Below are positions 46,501-57,608 of a stretch of 64,000 nt of DNA, in pieces. Position 1 is the first letter of the stretch. The number at the start of each line of letters is the position of its first letter. Where the stretch lies: the NCBI GenBank assembly GCA_009760855.2, contig WPIO01000035.1, positions 1,210,501 through 1,274,500 of the forward strand, given 5' to 3'. The translations under genes and the position numbers were made by a program. The notes beneath the pieces were generated by a model that had not been told where the DNA came from, searched no databases, and worked only from the letters and a program-made list of their open reading frames with translations. The DNA is from Cristatella mucedo (Eukaryota; Bryozoa; Phylactolaemata; Cristatellidae).

Positions 46501-49500
46501 GTTCAGCCCTGCATGTTAAAGTGTGTAGGTGTGTGTCCTTCTAGGGGCATCTGTTATGGTTTACCGCTCTGTTCCTTTGTTGAAAGTTGCTGCACTTTCT
46601 ATGGGTCGACCATCTGGCAGTCTTGTGCATGCTATTTTTTGGAAAGCTCTTAAAATGACAGTGAATGATTACTTTCTACTCGTGTTGCAGATTGGAAGTA
46701 AGCACGACGACATCTGCATTCACCTGTTTGTCCGTCCTTCAGACTGGTACAGGCATTTACATCATCAAGTATAATAAGCAGTGAGACTATATTTGTCACG
46801 GCTCTATATGACCATTGTGTGGCGCCACCGGCACTAACCGGAGAGGATAGGTGAGTCATCGGCCGTTGTCCAAATGTTTAGCATCTGCCTGGCTACATGT
46901 TTCTGTGAATTCGTGTGTGCCATGGATTAAGTGGAGACTGTTGTGAGGACTGCTTTTGTTTGGTAGCAGGCCTGTATTGCAAGCAAAGTATTGCAAAGTC
47001 TCCACATATTGAAAGACATGCCAATCAGACAGGCTTGCTTTTCTTTGTAAGAGCGAGCTTCGAAATGAGGCAGACAAAAAAGCATCTCGTTATTGTACAC
47101 ACGGTTTTGTATTCATTTATATGCATTTGCATGTGTATATGTATACGCTCTCCTTTTTCTTATTTAGTAGCAAATCATTGAAGTTTGAACTCAGCCTCGA
47201 TTTAACCAAGCTTTCCAGCGGAGGCGAAGAGCGACTATCCGGTTGCCAGAACCGTGATAGCACACTAGGTAAGGTGCTTGCTTGTCACGACCTCGGTGCC
47301 GATGTCGTAGGTTCGAATCCTGCTGTGGGCGATCTTTTATTGCCACTGCAATGGTGGTGATAGCCGTGAAGGCTCCTCTGTCGCCATACAAGAGAGTTTG
47401 TTAAATCAGCTAGTATTTCTTATATATATATATATATATATTACCTCCGATGCCTAAGGGCTGTGTGCTACTAAAATGCATTCAGGTCAAAAACTCGATC
47501 TCTTGGATTGCTCTGGTCTTTTGTAGAAATCTTGTGCTTGAGCCTTGTCGCATACATAAAGCACCTGGATAGAGATTAAGTTCTCTTAAGGTGCTAAGTA
47601 AATGAAGTATTGATTCATTTGTTCAGCCCTGCATGTTAAAGTGTGTAGGTGTGTGTCCTTCTAGGGGCATCTGTTATGGTTTACCGCTCTGTTCCTTTGT
47701 TGAAAGTTGCTGCACTTTCTATGGGTCGACCATCTGGCAGTCTTGTGCATGCTATTTTTTGGAAAGCTCTTAAAATGACAGTGAATGATTACTTTCTACT
47801 CGTGTTGCAGATTGGAAGTAAGCACGACGACATCTGCATTCACCTGTTTGTCCGTCCTTCAGACTGGTACAGGCATTTACATCATCAAGTATAATAAGCA
47901 GTGAGACTATATTTGTCACGGCTCTATATGAACCATTGTGTGGCGCCACCGGCACTAACCGGAGAGGATAGGTGAGTCATCGGCCGTTGTCCAAATGTTT
48001 AGCATCTGCCTGGCTACATGTTTCTGTGAATTCGTGTGTGCCATGGATTAAGTGGAGACTGTTGTGAGGACTGCTTTTGTTTGGTAGCAGGCCTGTATTG
48101 CAAGCAAAGTATTGCAAAGTCTCCACATATTGAAAGACATGCCAATCAGACAGGCTTGCTTTTCTTTGTAAGAGCGAGCTTCGAAATGAGGCAGATAAAA
48201 AAAGCATCTCGTTATTGTACACACGGTTTTGTATTCATTTATATGCATTTGCATGTGTATATGTATACGCTCTCCTTTTTCTTATTTAGTAGCAAATCAT
48301 TGAAGTTTGAACTCAGCCTCGATTTAACCAAGCTTTCCAGCGGAGGCGAAGAGCGACTATCCGGTTGCCAGAACCGTGATAGCACACTAGGTAAGGTGCT
48401 TGCTTGTCACGACCTCGGTGCCGATGTCGTAGGTTCGAATCCTGCTGTGGGCGATCTTTTATTGCCACTGCAATGGTGGTGATAGCCGTGAAGGCTCCTC
48501 TGTCGCCATACAAGAGAGTTTGTTAAATCAGCTAGTATTTCTTATATATATATATATATATATTACCTCCGATGCCTAAGGGCTGTGTGCTACTAAAATG
48601 CATTCAGGTCAAAAACTCGATCTCTTGGATTGCTCTGGTCTTTTGTAGAAATCTTGTGCTTGAGCCTTGTCGCATACATAAAGCACCTGGATAGAGATTA
48701 AGTTCTCTTAAGGTGCTAAGTAAATGAAGTATTGATTCATTTGTTCAGCCCTGCATGTTAAAGTGTGTAGGTGTGTGTCCTTCTAGGGGCATCTGTTATG
48801 GTTTACCGCTCTGTTCCTTTGTTGAAAGTTGCTGCACTTTCTATGGGTCGACCATCTGGCAGTCTTGTGCATGCTATTTTTTGGAAAGCTCTTAAAATGA
48901 CAGTGAATGATTACTTTCTACTCGTGTTGCAGATTGGAAGTAAGCACGACGACATCTGCATTCACCTGTTTGTCCGTCCTTCAGACTGGTACAGGCATTT
49001 ACATCATCAAGTATAATAAGCAGTGAGACTATATTTGTCACGGCTCTATATGAACCATTGTGTGGCGCCACCGGCACTAACCGGAGAGGATAGGTGAGTC
49101 ATCGGCCGTTGTCCAAATGTTTAGCATCTGCCTGGCTACATGTTTCTGTGAATTCGTGTGTGCCATGGATTAAGTGGAGACTGTTGTGAGGACTGCTTTT
49201 GTTTGGTAGCAGGCCTGTATTGCAAGCAAAGTATTGCAAAGTCTCCACATATTGAAAGACATGCCAATCAGACAGGCTTGCTTTTCTTTGTAAGAGCGAG
49301 CTTCGAAATGAGGCAGACAAAAAAGCATCTCGTTATTGTACACACGGTTTTGTATTCATTTATATGCATTTGCATGTGTATATGTATACGCTCTCCTTTT
49401 TCTTATTTAGTAGCAAATCATTGAAGTTTGAACTCAGCCTCGATTTAACCAAGCTTTCCAGCGGAGGCGAAGAGCGACTATCCGGTTGCCAGAACCGTGA

Positions 49501-50480
49501 TAGCACACTAGGTAAGGTGCTTGCTTGTCACGACCTCGGTGCCGATGTCGTAGGTTCGAATCCTGCTGTGGGCGATCTTTTATTGCCACTGCAATGGTGG
49601 TGATAGCCGTGAAGGCTCCTCTGTCGCCATACAAGAGAGTTTGTTAAATCAGCTAGTATTTCTTATATATATATATATATATATTACCTCCGATGCCTAA
49701 GGGCTGTGTGCTACTAAAATGCATTCAGGTCAAAAACTCGATCTCTTGGATTGCTCTGGTCTTTTGTAGAAATCTTGTGCTTGAGCCTTGTCGCATACAT
49801 AAAGCACCTGGATAGAGATTAAGTTCTCTTAAGGTGCTAAGTAAATGAAGTATTGATTCATTTGTTCAGCCCTGCATGTTAAAGTGTGTAGGTGTGTGTC
49901 CTTCTAGGGGCATCTGTTATGGTTTACCGCTCTGTTCCTTTGTTGAAAGTTGCTGCACTTTCTATGGGTCGACCATCTGGCAGTCTTGTGCATGCTATTT
50001 TTTGGAAAGCTCTTAAAATGACAGTGAATGATTACTTTCTACTCGTGTTGCAGATTGGAAGTAAGCACGACGACATCTGCATTCACCTGTTTGTCCGTCC
50101 TTCAGACTGGTACAGGCATTTACATCATCAAGTATAATAAGCAGTGAGACTATATTTGTCACGGCTCTATATGAACCATTGTGTGGCGCCACCGGCACTA
50201 ACCGGAGAGGATAGGTGAGTCATCGGCCGTTGTCCAAATGTTTAGCATCTGCCTGGCTACATGTTTCTGTGAATTCGTGTGTGCCATGGATTAAGTGGAG
50301 ACTGTTGTGAGGACTGCTTTTGTTTGGTAGCAGGCCTGTATTGCAAGCAAAGTATTGCAAAGTCTCCACATATTGAAAGACATGCCAATCAGACAGGCTT
50401 GCTTTTCTTTGTAAGAGCGAGCTTCGAAATGAGGCAGATAAAAAAAGCATCTCGTTATTGTACCCACGGTTTTGTATTCA
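40557..50480 (+). repeat. Tandem array of ~1.12-kb units containing a clathrin heavy-chain exon
   Basis: About 8.85 copies of a unit of 1118-1125 bases. Length differences come mainly from a (TA)n run. Every unit contains, in order: the SINE family 2 body from its B box ('gtaggttcgaatcctgctgt'); a (TA)n tract; the SINE/LINE-like tail 'aaagcacctggatagagatt...aaggtgcta'; a unique spacer; a clathrin heavy-chain pseudo-exon of 158-161 bases between 'gtgttgcag' and 'gtgagt'; a spacer; and the SINE head. Pseudo-exons start at 41087, 42205, 43330, 44451, 45570, 46691, 47811, 48933 and 50054. Units differ by only a few percent. The left edge cuts into the SINE just before the B box. The right edge ends at 'ttttgtattca', after which the unique clathrin locus continues. 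Confidence 0.95.
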
Positions 50481-51064
50481 AGGTTAGTCTGGAAAATATG
50501 CATTATCGTGCCTATTTTAGGTTTTTCTGTCAGTACTGAAGAAGAAAACATTGAGTTAGTAAATGCTATGCTAAACAATCCTTAACCTCTTTAGTAGATG
50601 GTGCTACTTGGAGGCTGCCAAGGTGGCTGCAGGTGCTTCCACGGCTAGATATTCCCATGCAATTACAAGGTGCGTCTGTCAGCCGGCAGAATGTTGAGGC
50701 ATTAACTATTGAATGCCATATTCCAAGCCTATTTTGGTCTACACTTGCTGAACAGAATTCCATACAGTTCCTGCTCAGCCAAGACTAAACGGCTCCTTTG
50801 GTGCAATATTTCGGAATACTTCTCCACCCGGGCCAACTGAACAAATACCAGTCTTAAGATTAGTACTATGTCGACCGGTTCTGCAGCTAGGTCGAAAGCA
50901 GCTTCTAGAAGAATTGCTGAAAGCAGGAAAGGTATTTTTCATGTATTGGTCTGCAGTTCCGTGCCTGAACGAGCCTATCTTAAAGTGGTCATTGGTATTG
51001 ACAATGTTGACGTACTAATTGTGAATGGTGTCTACCTCTGTTCTTCCTTTCCGAAAATTCATTT

Positions 51065-51185
51065 TGAAGAGTTCAGTAATAATTAATAATAATATTACAC
51101 TTGATAAAGCGCCCTCAGAACTCAATCTTCTTCTAGGCACTCTACATTTGCTGAAAAGGAAGCACGATCGATTGGTAAAACGTTA
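51065..51185 (-). mobile_element. LINE family A 3' tail inserted in the clathrin pseudogene
   Basis: 'aataattaataataatatta', 'aaagcgccctcagaactcaa' and 'ttctaggcactctacattt': a reverse-complement tail lying in the intron between the segments ending at 50931 and starting at 51319. It is mutated in both hairpin arms. Confidence 0.8.
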
Positions 51186-52259
51186 ATGTACGTAACTGTA
51201 TGCATTTGGCTTCTCCACTAGTTGGTCATTGGTGTGGTAGGCTCATGCAATGTTCGATTGAAGCTACATTCTCTCCACTCCCACTGTTTGCCAGCGCTAC
51301 CTGTCTGTTCTGTTGCAGCTGGAGTGGAGTGAAGAACTTGGAGGCCTTGTCAAAGTTGTTGATTCTACGTCAGATCTTACTGTGTGCTTGCATGCAAGTA
51401 TGCCTAACAGAGTTATCATGTGCTTTGCCGAGTCTGGACAATTCCAGAAGATCGCACTTTATGCCAAAAAATGTGCCTACACACCAGACTGCGTTCTTAC
51501 TCAGGAGCATTATGCACATTAACCCAGAACAGGGCCTGGAATTTGCACAGATGCTTGTTGCTGATGACGAGCCACTGGCTGATATCAATCAGGTAAGCAC
51601 CAACGAGTGTTGTTTCTTAAAGCTTTCACCCATCCCACAGATCTTTAAGCCGAATAAGTAAATAGCATTTGGTCCTCATGCAATTTCTGAATTGGATTGC
51701 CTCATTAAAGTTTCGTATGCCTGCGTTTCTTTGACGTTGATTAGCTAAAAATGTATGTATTTGTTGACGAGATTCGTTCTAATGTTTTTTTACTTGTGAT
51801 ATTTTCTTCTTTAGGTCGTCGATATATTCATGGAAACGAATATTATTCAACAGTGCACGTCATTCTTGCTTAAGGCTCTCAAGAACCACAGGCCGGCAGA
51901 GGCACTATTTCACACCCGGTTGCATGAGATTAATATTATGCATGTCTCTCATGTGGCAGTTACTATTTTGGGCAATCAGATGTTCACTTACTATGATAAG
52001 GCCCGCTCTGCAAAGGGTTTGTATCTTAATTAATCCTCACCAAAATCGTTCATGTGAGCATATCTGCTTCCAGGCACTGGAACACTGCACTTGACTTGCA
52101 TGGCATGAAGCGAGCCGTGGACTGCATGCACATGTTAAATCCTGGGTGGCTGGTGAACTACTATGGCTCCCTATCTGTGGACAATTTCGTGGAGTGCCTT
52201 AAGGAGGCTAAGTTGACTGATCAGCTGCCACTGATTATTATCTGTTACCGCCTTGACTT

Positions 52260-52745
52260 TTCCACGGCTTGGCACTCTACCAGTACAGAGCAAAGTTCTT
52301 ACAAGGCCCGCCACGGCTTGACTCCTTCGTACCTAGTTAAACTGCTCCACCAGTTTCAGCCTCTTTGTGCCCTCAGGTCCTGTATGGACAATAAATTAGC
52401 TGTTCCATTCCTCTGCTTAAAGACCGTTGGCGACAGAAGCTTTAGCTCTGCAGGTCCTAGACTGTGGAGCTCGATTCCACAATTCTTACGCAACGACAAC
52501 TATTCATCTGCTGCCGACTATGGCTCATCCTTTTCAGCAGTCCTGAGCCGCTACTTCCATGCTACTCACTACCTTAACTGCTCTCCTGACTCGGCTATGG
52601 TTCCCACTTTCTCTTTGTTGTGTGACGAAGTCTGTTGGCTACCGAATGTGTACCGAAAACCGCTTAGGCTGTGAGTGAGCTATACAAAACTTTCATGTGT
52701 GACACCCACACAGGCTTACTGACGGAGATAAATTACATTACAGAA
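52260..52745 (+). mobile_element. LINE family B C-terminal fragment truncating the clathrin pseudogene
   Basis: Directly after the clathrin residues I-C-Y-R-L-D-F the frame becomes LINE: '[20 protein letters not shown]', 'MDNKLAVPF', '[20 protein letters not shown]', ending in a stop at 52674, followed by 3' UTR to about 52745. The open frame at 52054-52674 is therefore an accidental clathrin-LINE chimera. This is the most intact family B copy in the window. Confidence 0.85.
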
Positions 52746-53140
52746 ACGACTTGCAGAATTACATCGAAATATTTATGTCTAGTGGGTGGGCACTTGTCGT
52801 TTATTTCATCTCCACTGAGTCTACTTTCATCTTGATGTTTGCCACGTCGCTAAGCTAGAAGAACATATTCTCATTTCTGTATGCTTTTGAGTGGACATTT
52901 TTTCTTCAGAGTAAATATATATTAATTTTTGTTCCTCGACTTTTTTCCGACTAAATGTGTACCATAATACTCGAATTTGTCAGTTGTTTCGTCGGAAATG
53001 GGGTAATTTTAAGTTATTAACTGTGAAGGGCACACATACAAAGTTTTTGGGAAATGATGACCATTTTCTATACACATTTCAGGCATAAGTAATGATAAAT
53101 TCATACTTGGCACCCAGGAAAACATTTTTGTTACGTAATG
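52746..53140. other. AT-rich unassigned sequence
   Basis: No gene or repeat recognised. No further clathrin segments found here. Confidence 0.35.
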
Positions 53141-54050
53141 TAGACATATGTGAATCACCATTAGAAGACTCATCTCTATCTAGGCATTCTACGGATGCCC
53201 GAAGATGCAAATCGAGTGGTTAGTGGTGACATTAACATCGGCAGCACCCATAAACGCACCAAAGACAAATCACTTGGACAGTAAATGGTACAAGTAATAG
53301 GTTTTTAGCTCCTTTTTAAATTTCGTCTATATAGGTGATGTCTCGAAGTCAGATCGGGGTGAGTTCAGGGATCATAGGAATTGAAGGCATAGTCACCAAA
53401 GGATTTTATGTTGGAGGTACAGCTAAGCATCTAAAGTCAAAAGAGCTGGAGATACGATATGGAACCTGATTTGGAAAGCTTTCAGATACAGTTAGGTAAG
53501 CCAGAGCAAGAGAAATAAGGAAGCTACGAAATTAGGGTCAGAACGTTGAAATCGGTGTGCCACTTGATGGTGAGCCAGTACAGGTCGGCGAGAATTGCTG
53601 TAATGTCGTTTTAGAGTTCACTACAGACAAGCCTACCAGCCGATCGTTGCACCAACTGTAAACATGTTATTGATCAGGAACCACACCCACAACTTGGTGA
53701 GTTATGTAAACTTAAAGAGGTTGTAACGAATGCATTGACCAGGTTGGCTGTGGCGTCCATCTTTGCCTAAGCACGCCCGAGTTACATGAATCGTACGACG
53801 TAAGTGAAAGTATTCGGACTTCATAATGGAGCTGGAGTGGCTTTCTAGTGAAATGTCGAAGGGGACAACAGATTCCGTGCCAAGGCTACAGGAGATACGC
53901 TAGCCTAGTCCATTCTGAAGGTTAAGCTTTCCATTTTTTTTTAGAAACATCAGGTTTGCTCATAGCTAGTAAGGTACTATCGCCATACAATTTGGGAACG
54001 TTTGCTACCATCCAAAAACAAACGGCAGCAATAATTCGGAAAGGAAGCTA
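53140..54050 (-). mobile_element. LINE family A, old degraded copy
   Basis: The reverse complement retains scattered family A blocks: the tail ('agaagactcatctctatcta'), 'aagcatctaaagtcaaaaga', 'gatggtgagccagtacaggt', 'acagacaagcctaccagccg' and 'aggtttgctcatagctagta'. No frame is intact. The spread of blocks matches the layout of the copy at 37.0-38.4 kb. Confidence 0.65.
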
Positions 54051-55000
54051 AAGAGTTTGTCATAGAGGGGAACTAATGCCGATTGGCGTTCACACTCCTT
54101 TCCTTGAGTACGTATATTGCGAGTATTAAGCATACTCAGAGCAGGTGCCTTTACCCATTGTTCAAACAAATCAACTTCGAAAACACATTTTTGGAAAGAT
54201 AAAAATAAGAAACGACAAATTAAACGGGTCTGTTTTTTTGCTAATAATTGTAATCTAGAGCAGGCAAGGTTTTGGATGTTTGCTTTTGGTAAGTAGGCTT
54301 CACGATTAAGTATAGTGGATTAAATGAACTGGGCTAAGACCACGGTCTGCACGGAGCTACAAGGACTCTTATCTACTATCTCCCTGTAAACTAGCTATCA
54401 ATCTCCATTTCACGAGCTCCTGTATTTAGCCTTGCTTTTCAAAGCTCGTCATGATGCAAGTTGCTCTGTCAGATCTCAGGCTGATTTATTTTGCCAACTT
54501 AAAATTTTCGTAGAAATACTCGTGCAAAACTAGGCTTTGTCGTGTAGAGGCAACAAACCTGTAAAACCCATTGGTTGTTTGCTGTTGCAATGTTCAACCC
54601 ATTGAATAATATGCTGCTTATTATACGTTAACAGTAAACTGAGCCTCAAAATTTAAACGCTTGGCATTACCTGTCGTGTCCTGTCATATTCGCAAAGCTA
54701 AACCAAAATTGGGCTTATTTAAATTTGGCATGCAAATTTGAAATCAAATTACATAAGAGTTTATTAACGACAGTCATGTGGATATAAAAAAAAGCTATTG
54801 GTTCCTGCACCGTAGCATTTTGGGAATACTTTCGTTACAGCATTGGTCCCATAAAGTGCACATAAAACACAATAGCTAATGATTTGGCAGTGCATGTTGT
54901 CGTTCTCACAAGTCGTATGAACACGCAAGCTTTGACTCCAACTTATATCCACTGGTACTTTCTCCCATATTTGGCAGTATATGTAATATATATAATTCCT
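54051..55000. other. Unassigned intergenic sequence
   Basis: AT-rich, with no gene recognised. Confidence 0.3.
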
Positions 55001-55002
55001 TT

Positions 55003-55142
55003 GTCAGGCGCCCTTAGAGAACTTAATCCCGATTTAGGGACTTCACATATGTCTCAGGGCTCGAGCCCACGACCTCGGCCGGAACGTGGTCGGAGTGAGC
55101 ACCTAAACCAATGGGCCAAACTAGCTCGGCGTGAATTTTAAA
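55003..55142 (-). mobile_element. SINE family 1 copy
   Basis: The plus strand reads 'caggcgcccttagagaactt', 'tttagggacttcacatatg', 'cagggctcgagcccacgacc' (B box in reverse), 'gtcggagtgagcacctaaac' and 'caatgggccaaac'. It is a nearly full-length reverse copy of the element at 2795-2940. Confidence 0.8.
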
Positions 55143-55788
55143 CATCGTCACAAGTAGCTACCATTAATATTTTATTATTTTGGTGTGGTTTTACAAGCAA
55201 CTCTCATCGAATGCTGGTGCCATTGCTTCAGCACCACCATATTCTGATGCCGCCTGTGGCTACTGAAAAACCATTCATGTTTTCGTACCGAATGCAAATC
55301 CCAAAAAGGCACTATTCAGAGGTGATTGCTCCATCCTGACAACAGTTTCTTGTGGCCTAGGGCTTTCTAGTACCACCAGACATTTCCATTGGGCACATTG
55401 ACTCGACCTCCTAGGGAAATCAATGCAGCACCATTTAAGACCAGCATAATTCAAGGAAGTTGGTTGGGCTAGGCATCAGGCTAAACTCCAATGATCCGAC
55501 TTCGTTACTTCCATGACCAGCGAACCTCAGCTCCAGTTAGTGAACAAGTTGCTCTGTTACTATGTCCACTGCGGTATCAAAACACCTTCACCAATAGTAA
55601 AATAGCCGTTACATAGCTGTTACTGACGCAATGGTTGCAAAGTCACTTGACAAATACTGAAGAATTGTTTCATAAAGGCATGTCCATCTATTAATTAACA
55701 TACCATGGCAAACACAAAGCTGTCTGTGAAACTACTATGCACACAAAAACTAATTTTTGTTGAGATTCTTCAGCAGAAATTTGGCCAG
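55143..55788. other. Unassigned sequence, possibly 3' UTR of the minus-strand gene
   Basis: Lies downstream of the terminal exon ending at 55789. I see no coding signature. Confidence 0.3.
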
Positions 55789-55915
55789 TCATTCAGGCAG
55801 ACCCAACCGGCCGTTTTCAATTGCTGAGATTTCATCCAGTTTTTTCTGTATAGTGTGAGCATAGGTAAACATCTGTAGAAGATATCTTGCTTCCGAGTCA
55901 CCATCGCACAGCACT
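55789..55915 (-). CDS. Terminal exon of an unidentified minus-strand gene
   Basis: After the acceptor 'tttttgttttag' a frame reads V-L-C-D-G-D-S-E-A-R-Y-L-L-Q-M-F-T-Y-A-H-T, then 'IQKKLDEISAIENGRLGLPE' and a stop at 55789. The composition (alternating hydrophobic and charged residues) suggests a C-terminal helix or short coiled coil. It probably belongs with the exons at 57.55, 60.89 and 61.48 kb, but the phase does not match the 57.55 kb exon directly, so at least one exon between them is not identified. I do not recognise the family. Confidence 0.5.
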
Positions 55916-56109
55916 CTAAAACAAAAAGTCCGCAATATTAAGAGCCGAAGCAGTAGCAAGTGGTCATTGGGGGAAATTTTCGAAAACAGGAATATTCTGT
56001 GAACTCTCAAAGGGGCTCAGTATCAACTCATATATTTACAAAATGCAGTTGTACGTCCTTGTACGTGTATACACAATTACTGGACACGAATGTGTGCATG
56101 CCAATGTAA

Positions 56110-56120
56110 AAATACTATGA

Positions 56121-56152
<32 letters not shown>
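56110..56152. repeat. (TA)n microsatellite
   Basis: About 15 TA dinucleotides followed by 'cacacac'. Confidence 0.95.
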
Positions 56153-56158
<6 letters not shown>

Positions 56159-56399
56159 TGTCAATACTTGGAAAAAATGGTTCGATCTCAATAAAATAGG
56201 GAACAGTCCACCACGACTTCCCATCTAAAACATCTCTTAAGAAGGGTCGGATTCATTTCGGTCTTGCTTCAATCTTGGGAGCACGCTAAAAAGACTGGGA
56301 GGTCTTCCCAATTCCAATGAATGATTTGATTTGATGAATTTCAATAATGAAGCTTAACATGGTTTGATAACCGTAAGTATTACTTGCCGATAGCCATGA

Positions 56400-56570
56400 A
56401 TATATTCATGTTGTCTTTAACATTGTGGCCTAAGCATGATGCTTGCTTTTGCATGCTTGATACCGTACATGTCACAACCCTTGGGTACTAATTTTCTTGC
56501 AGCAAGTTGTAAAGCACCTGGAGAGAGATAAAGTTCTCTTAGAGCGATATACACACGACGGACTGTCATC
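56400..56570 (+). mobile_element. LINE/SINE family-B type 3' tail
   Basis: 'gcttttgcatgcttgatac', 'acaacccttgggtactaatt' and 'aaagcacctggagagagata', then 'gttctcttagagcgatatac'. The same tail type occurs at 28.49-28.61 kb. The right arm is mutated. Confidence 0.7.
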
Positions 56571-56654
56571 ATTATTCTCCACTAAGATTGTTGGAATTCC
56601 GACAAAAGCCAAGCGAAAATAACAAATCACAAGTGCTGTCAAAGGGCATCCCTT

Positions 56655-56760
56655 CATTTCAAAGGTTCCTTAACAGCATATGTGAAGTGCCTAGAAAGAC
56701 ATCAAGCTCTCCGAGGGTGCTATGTAAATGGATTTTTATCATTGTGATTATTAAAGGCAC
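56655..56760 (+). mobile_element. LINE-type 3' tail with 'gtgcc...gggtgc' hairpin
   Basis: 'gtgaagtgcctagaaagaca', then 'ctctccgagggtgctatgta' and a short TTA-like end. Left and right arms remain complementary. Confidence 0.65.
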
Positions 56761-57550
56761 AACGAACGATTTGACTGACGAAATGATCCATGCATTATAT
56801 TAGTCTCTATTATGAGCCACTGCGAGGCTTTTTTTTAAAGGAATCAGGTAATAATAACAATTTGATTATGAGGAAGCAGGTAGTAAAAGGCTATGGCAGA
56901 AATTTTAATCAACCGGTAAGCCCTTGACGAAGCATGGCAGTAGGGTATTTGCTCCCTCCTAAGCCAAAGCAAAATTTCCCTCGACCACTCTGGAGACGAG
57001 CCAATAGGAAGCTTGAAGGAACTCAGACAAAACTCCAATTTCTACAAGAAGTAGGACCAAGCATTAGGGAGAAAAAACAAACCTTATAAATCAGGCTTTA
57101 TCGACACTAAAAGGGGCCTCCGGTAGCTCTTAAAAAATATTATGCTCAATTGATCACTTGGCACTAACTTTGTTTGGACACGAAACTTTACTGCCACTTA
57201 CCAGAAAATGCATTTAAAAGGATTAGGTTATTTCACTGCTAAGCTACATTGCCTTTATCATGACGGAGTGTCTTAAGCTGGAAGGGAGGATCTGCCAGCT
57301 CTTTGGGCAATAAGAATCTATCAGGTGCCTACGAGGCATGCAGCAGAAGCTACATTTATTCCACAATATCCGTATACAGCAAATAATACAATATATATAT
57401 TATAATAAATTATACATATATGTATGTATGCCTTGCTACTTAAGATCCCGGCGGCCGTGCTTCCATGCAACCTGCCTGGCCGCCACAACTCAAACTAGGC
57501 AGCCCGAAAAGGAGTTGAACAGCACGGACACAGGCTCATTGAACACTTAC

Positions 57551-57608
57551 ATAGAACGATTCTGCTTTTCATGGTGGCAGCAACTGACTTTACGTTTGGC
57601 TTCAGTTC
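57551..57608 (-). CDS. Candidate 58-nt internal exon of the unidentified minus-strand gene
   Basis: Bounded by 'tttttactatag' (acceptor) and 'tctat|gtaagtg' (donor), it reads E-L-K-P-N-V-K-S-V-A-A-T-M-K-S-R-I-V-L in phase 0. This is the phase left by the exon at 60.89 kb. The size and borders are convincing, but the exon is too short for homology. Confidence 0.4.

Larger units (their letters stand above)
40557..52262 (+). pseudogene. CLTC: Clathrin heavy chain pseudogene with an amplified exon
   Basis: Clathrin heavy chain forms the legs of the triskelion that coats endocytic vesicles. Segments in parental order: array exon with 'GSKHDDICIH', then a frame change to 'DLETGTGIYIK' and 'SSETIFVTALYEPLCG' (end of the beta-propeller); 50521 'EEENIELVNAMLNNP' then TAA; 50605 'YLEAAKVAA'; 50804 'QYFGILLHPGQLNKY'; 50866-50931 'LCRPVLQLGRKQLLEELL'; 51319-51592 '[20 protein letters not shown]' through '[20 protein letters not shown]', frameshifted near 51487; 51815-52013 '[19 protein letters not shown]' and '[13 protein letters not shown]'; 52074-52262 '[20 protein letters not shown]' joined directly to '[17 protein letters not shown]'. 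The last join skips about 95-100 residues of the parent. Intron borders survive (AAG|gt, ag|CTGGAG, CAG|gtaagc, ttag|GTCG), so this is a DNA-level duplicate and not a processed copy. N-terminal exons and everything after this point are absent. It cannot encode a working heavy chain. Confidence 0.88.

Noticed and set aside
40557..50480. CRISPR-like or satellite-only interpretation of the tandem array
   Set aside because: The unit is over 1 kb, lacks short repeat/unique spacer structure, contains an exon with splice sites and a SINE, and lies in animal DNA.
40925..50763. Repeated open frames of 60-148 codons in every array unit (for example starting at 40925, 41311, 42429)
   Set aside because: They recur only because the DNA unit recurs, occur on both strands in overlapping phases, and do not follow the clathrin exon frame. 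They are shadows of the repeat.
52054..52674. 206-codon open frame as a single gene
   Set aside because: The first third is clathrin heavy chain with a large internal deletion and the rest is the C-terminal end of LINE family B. It is an accidental fusion.
56844..57045. Candidate exon after 'cttcttgtag' near 57045 for the minus-strand gene
   Set aside because: Joining it to the exon at 57551 creates an immediate stop, and no credible donor was found, so it was not included.
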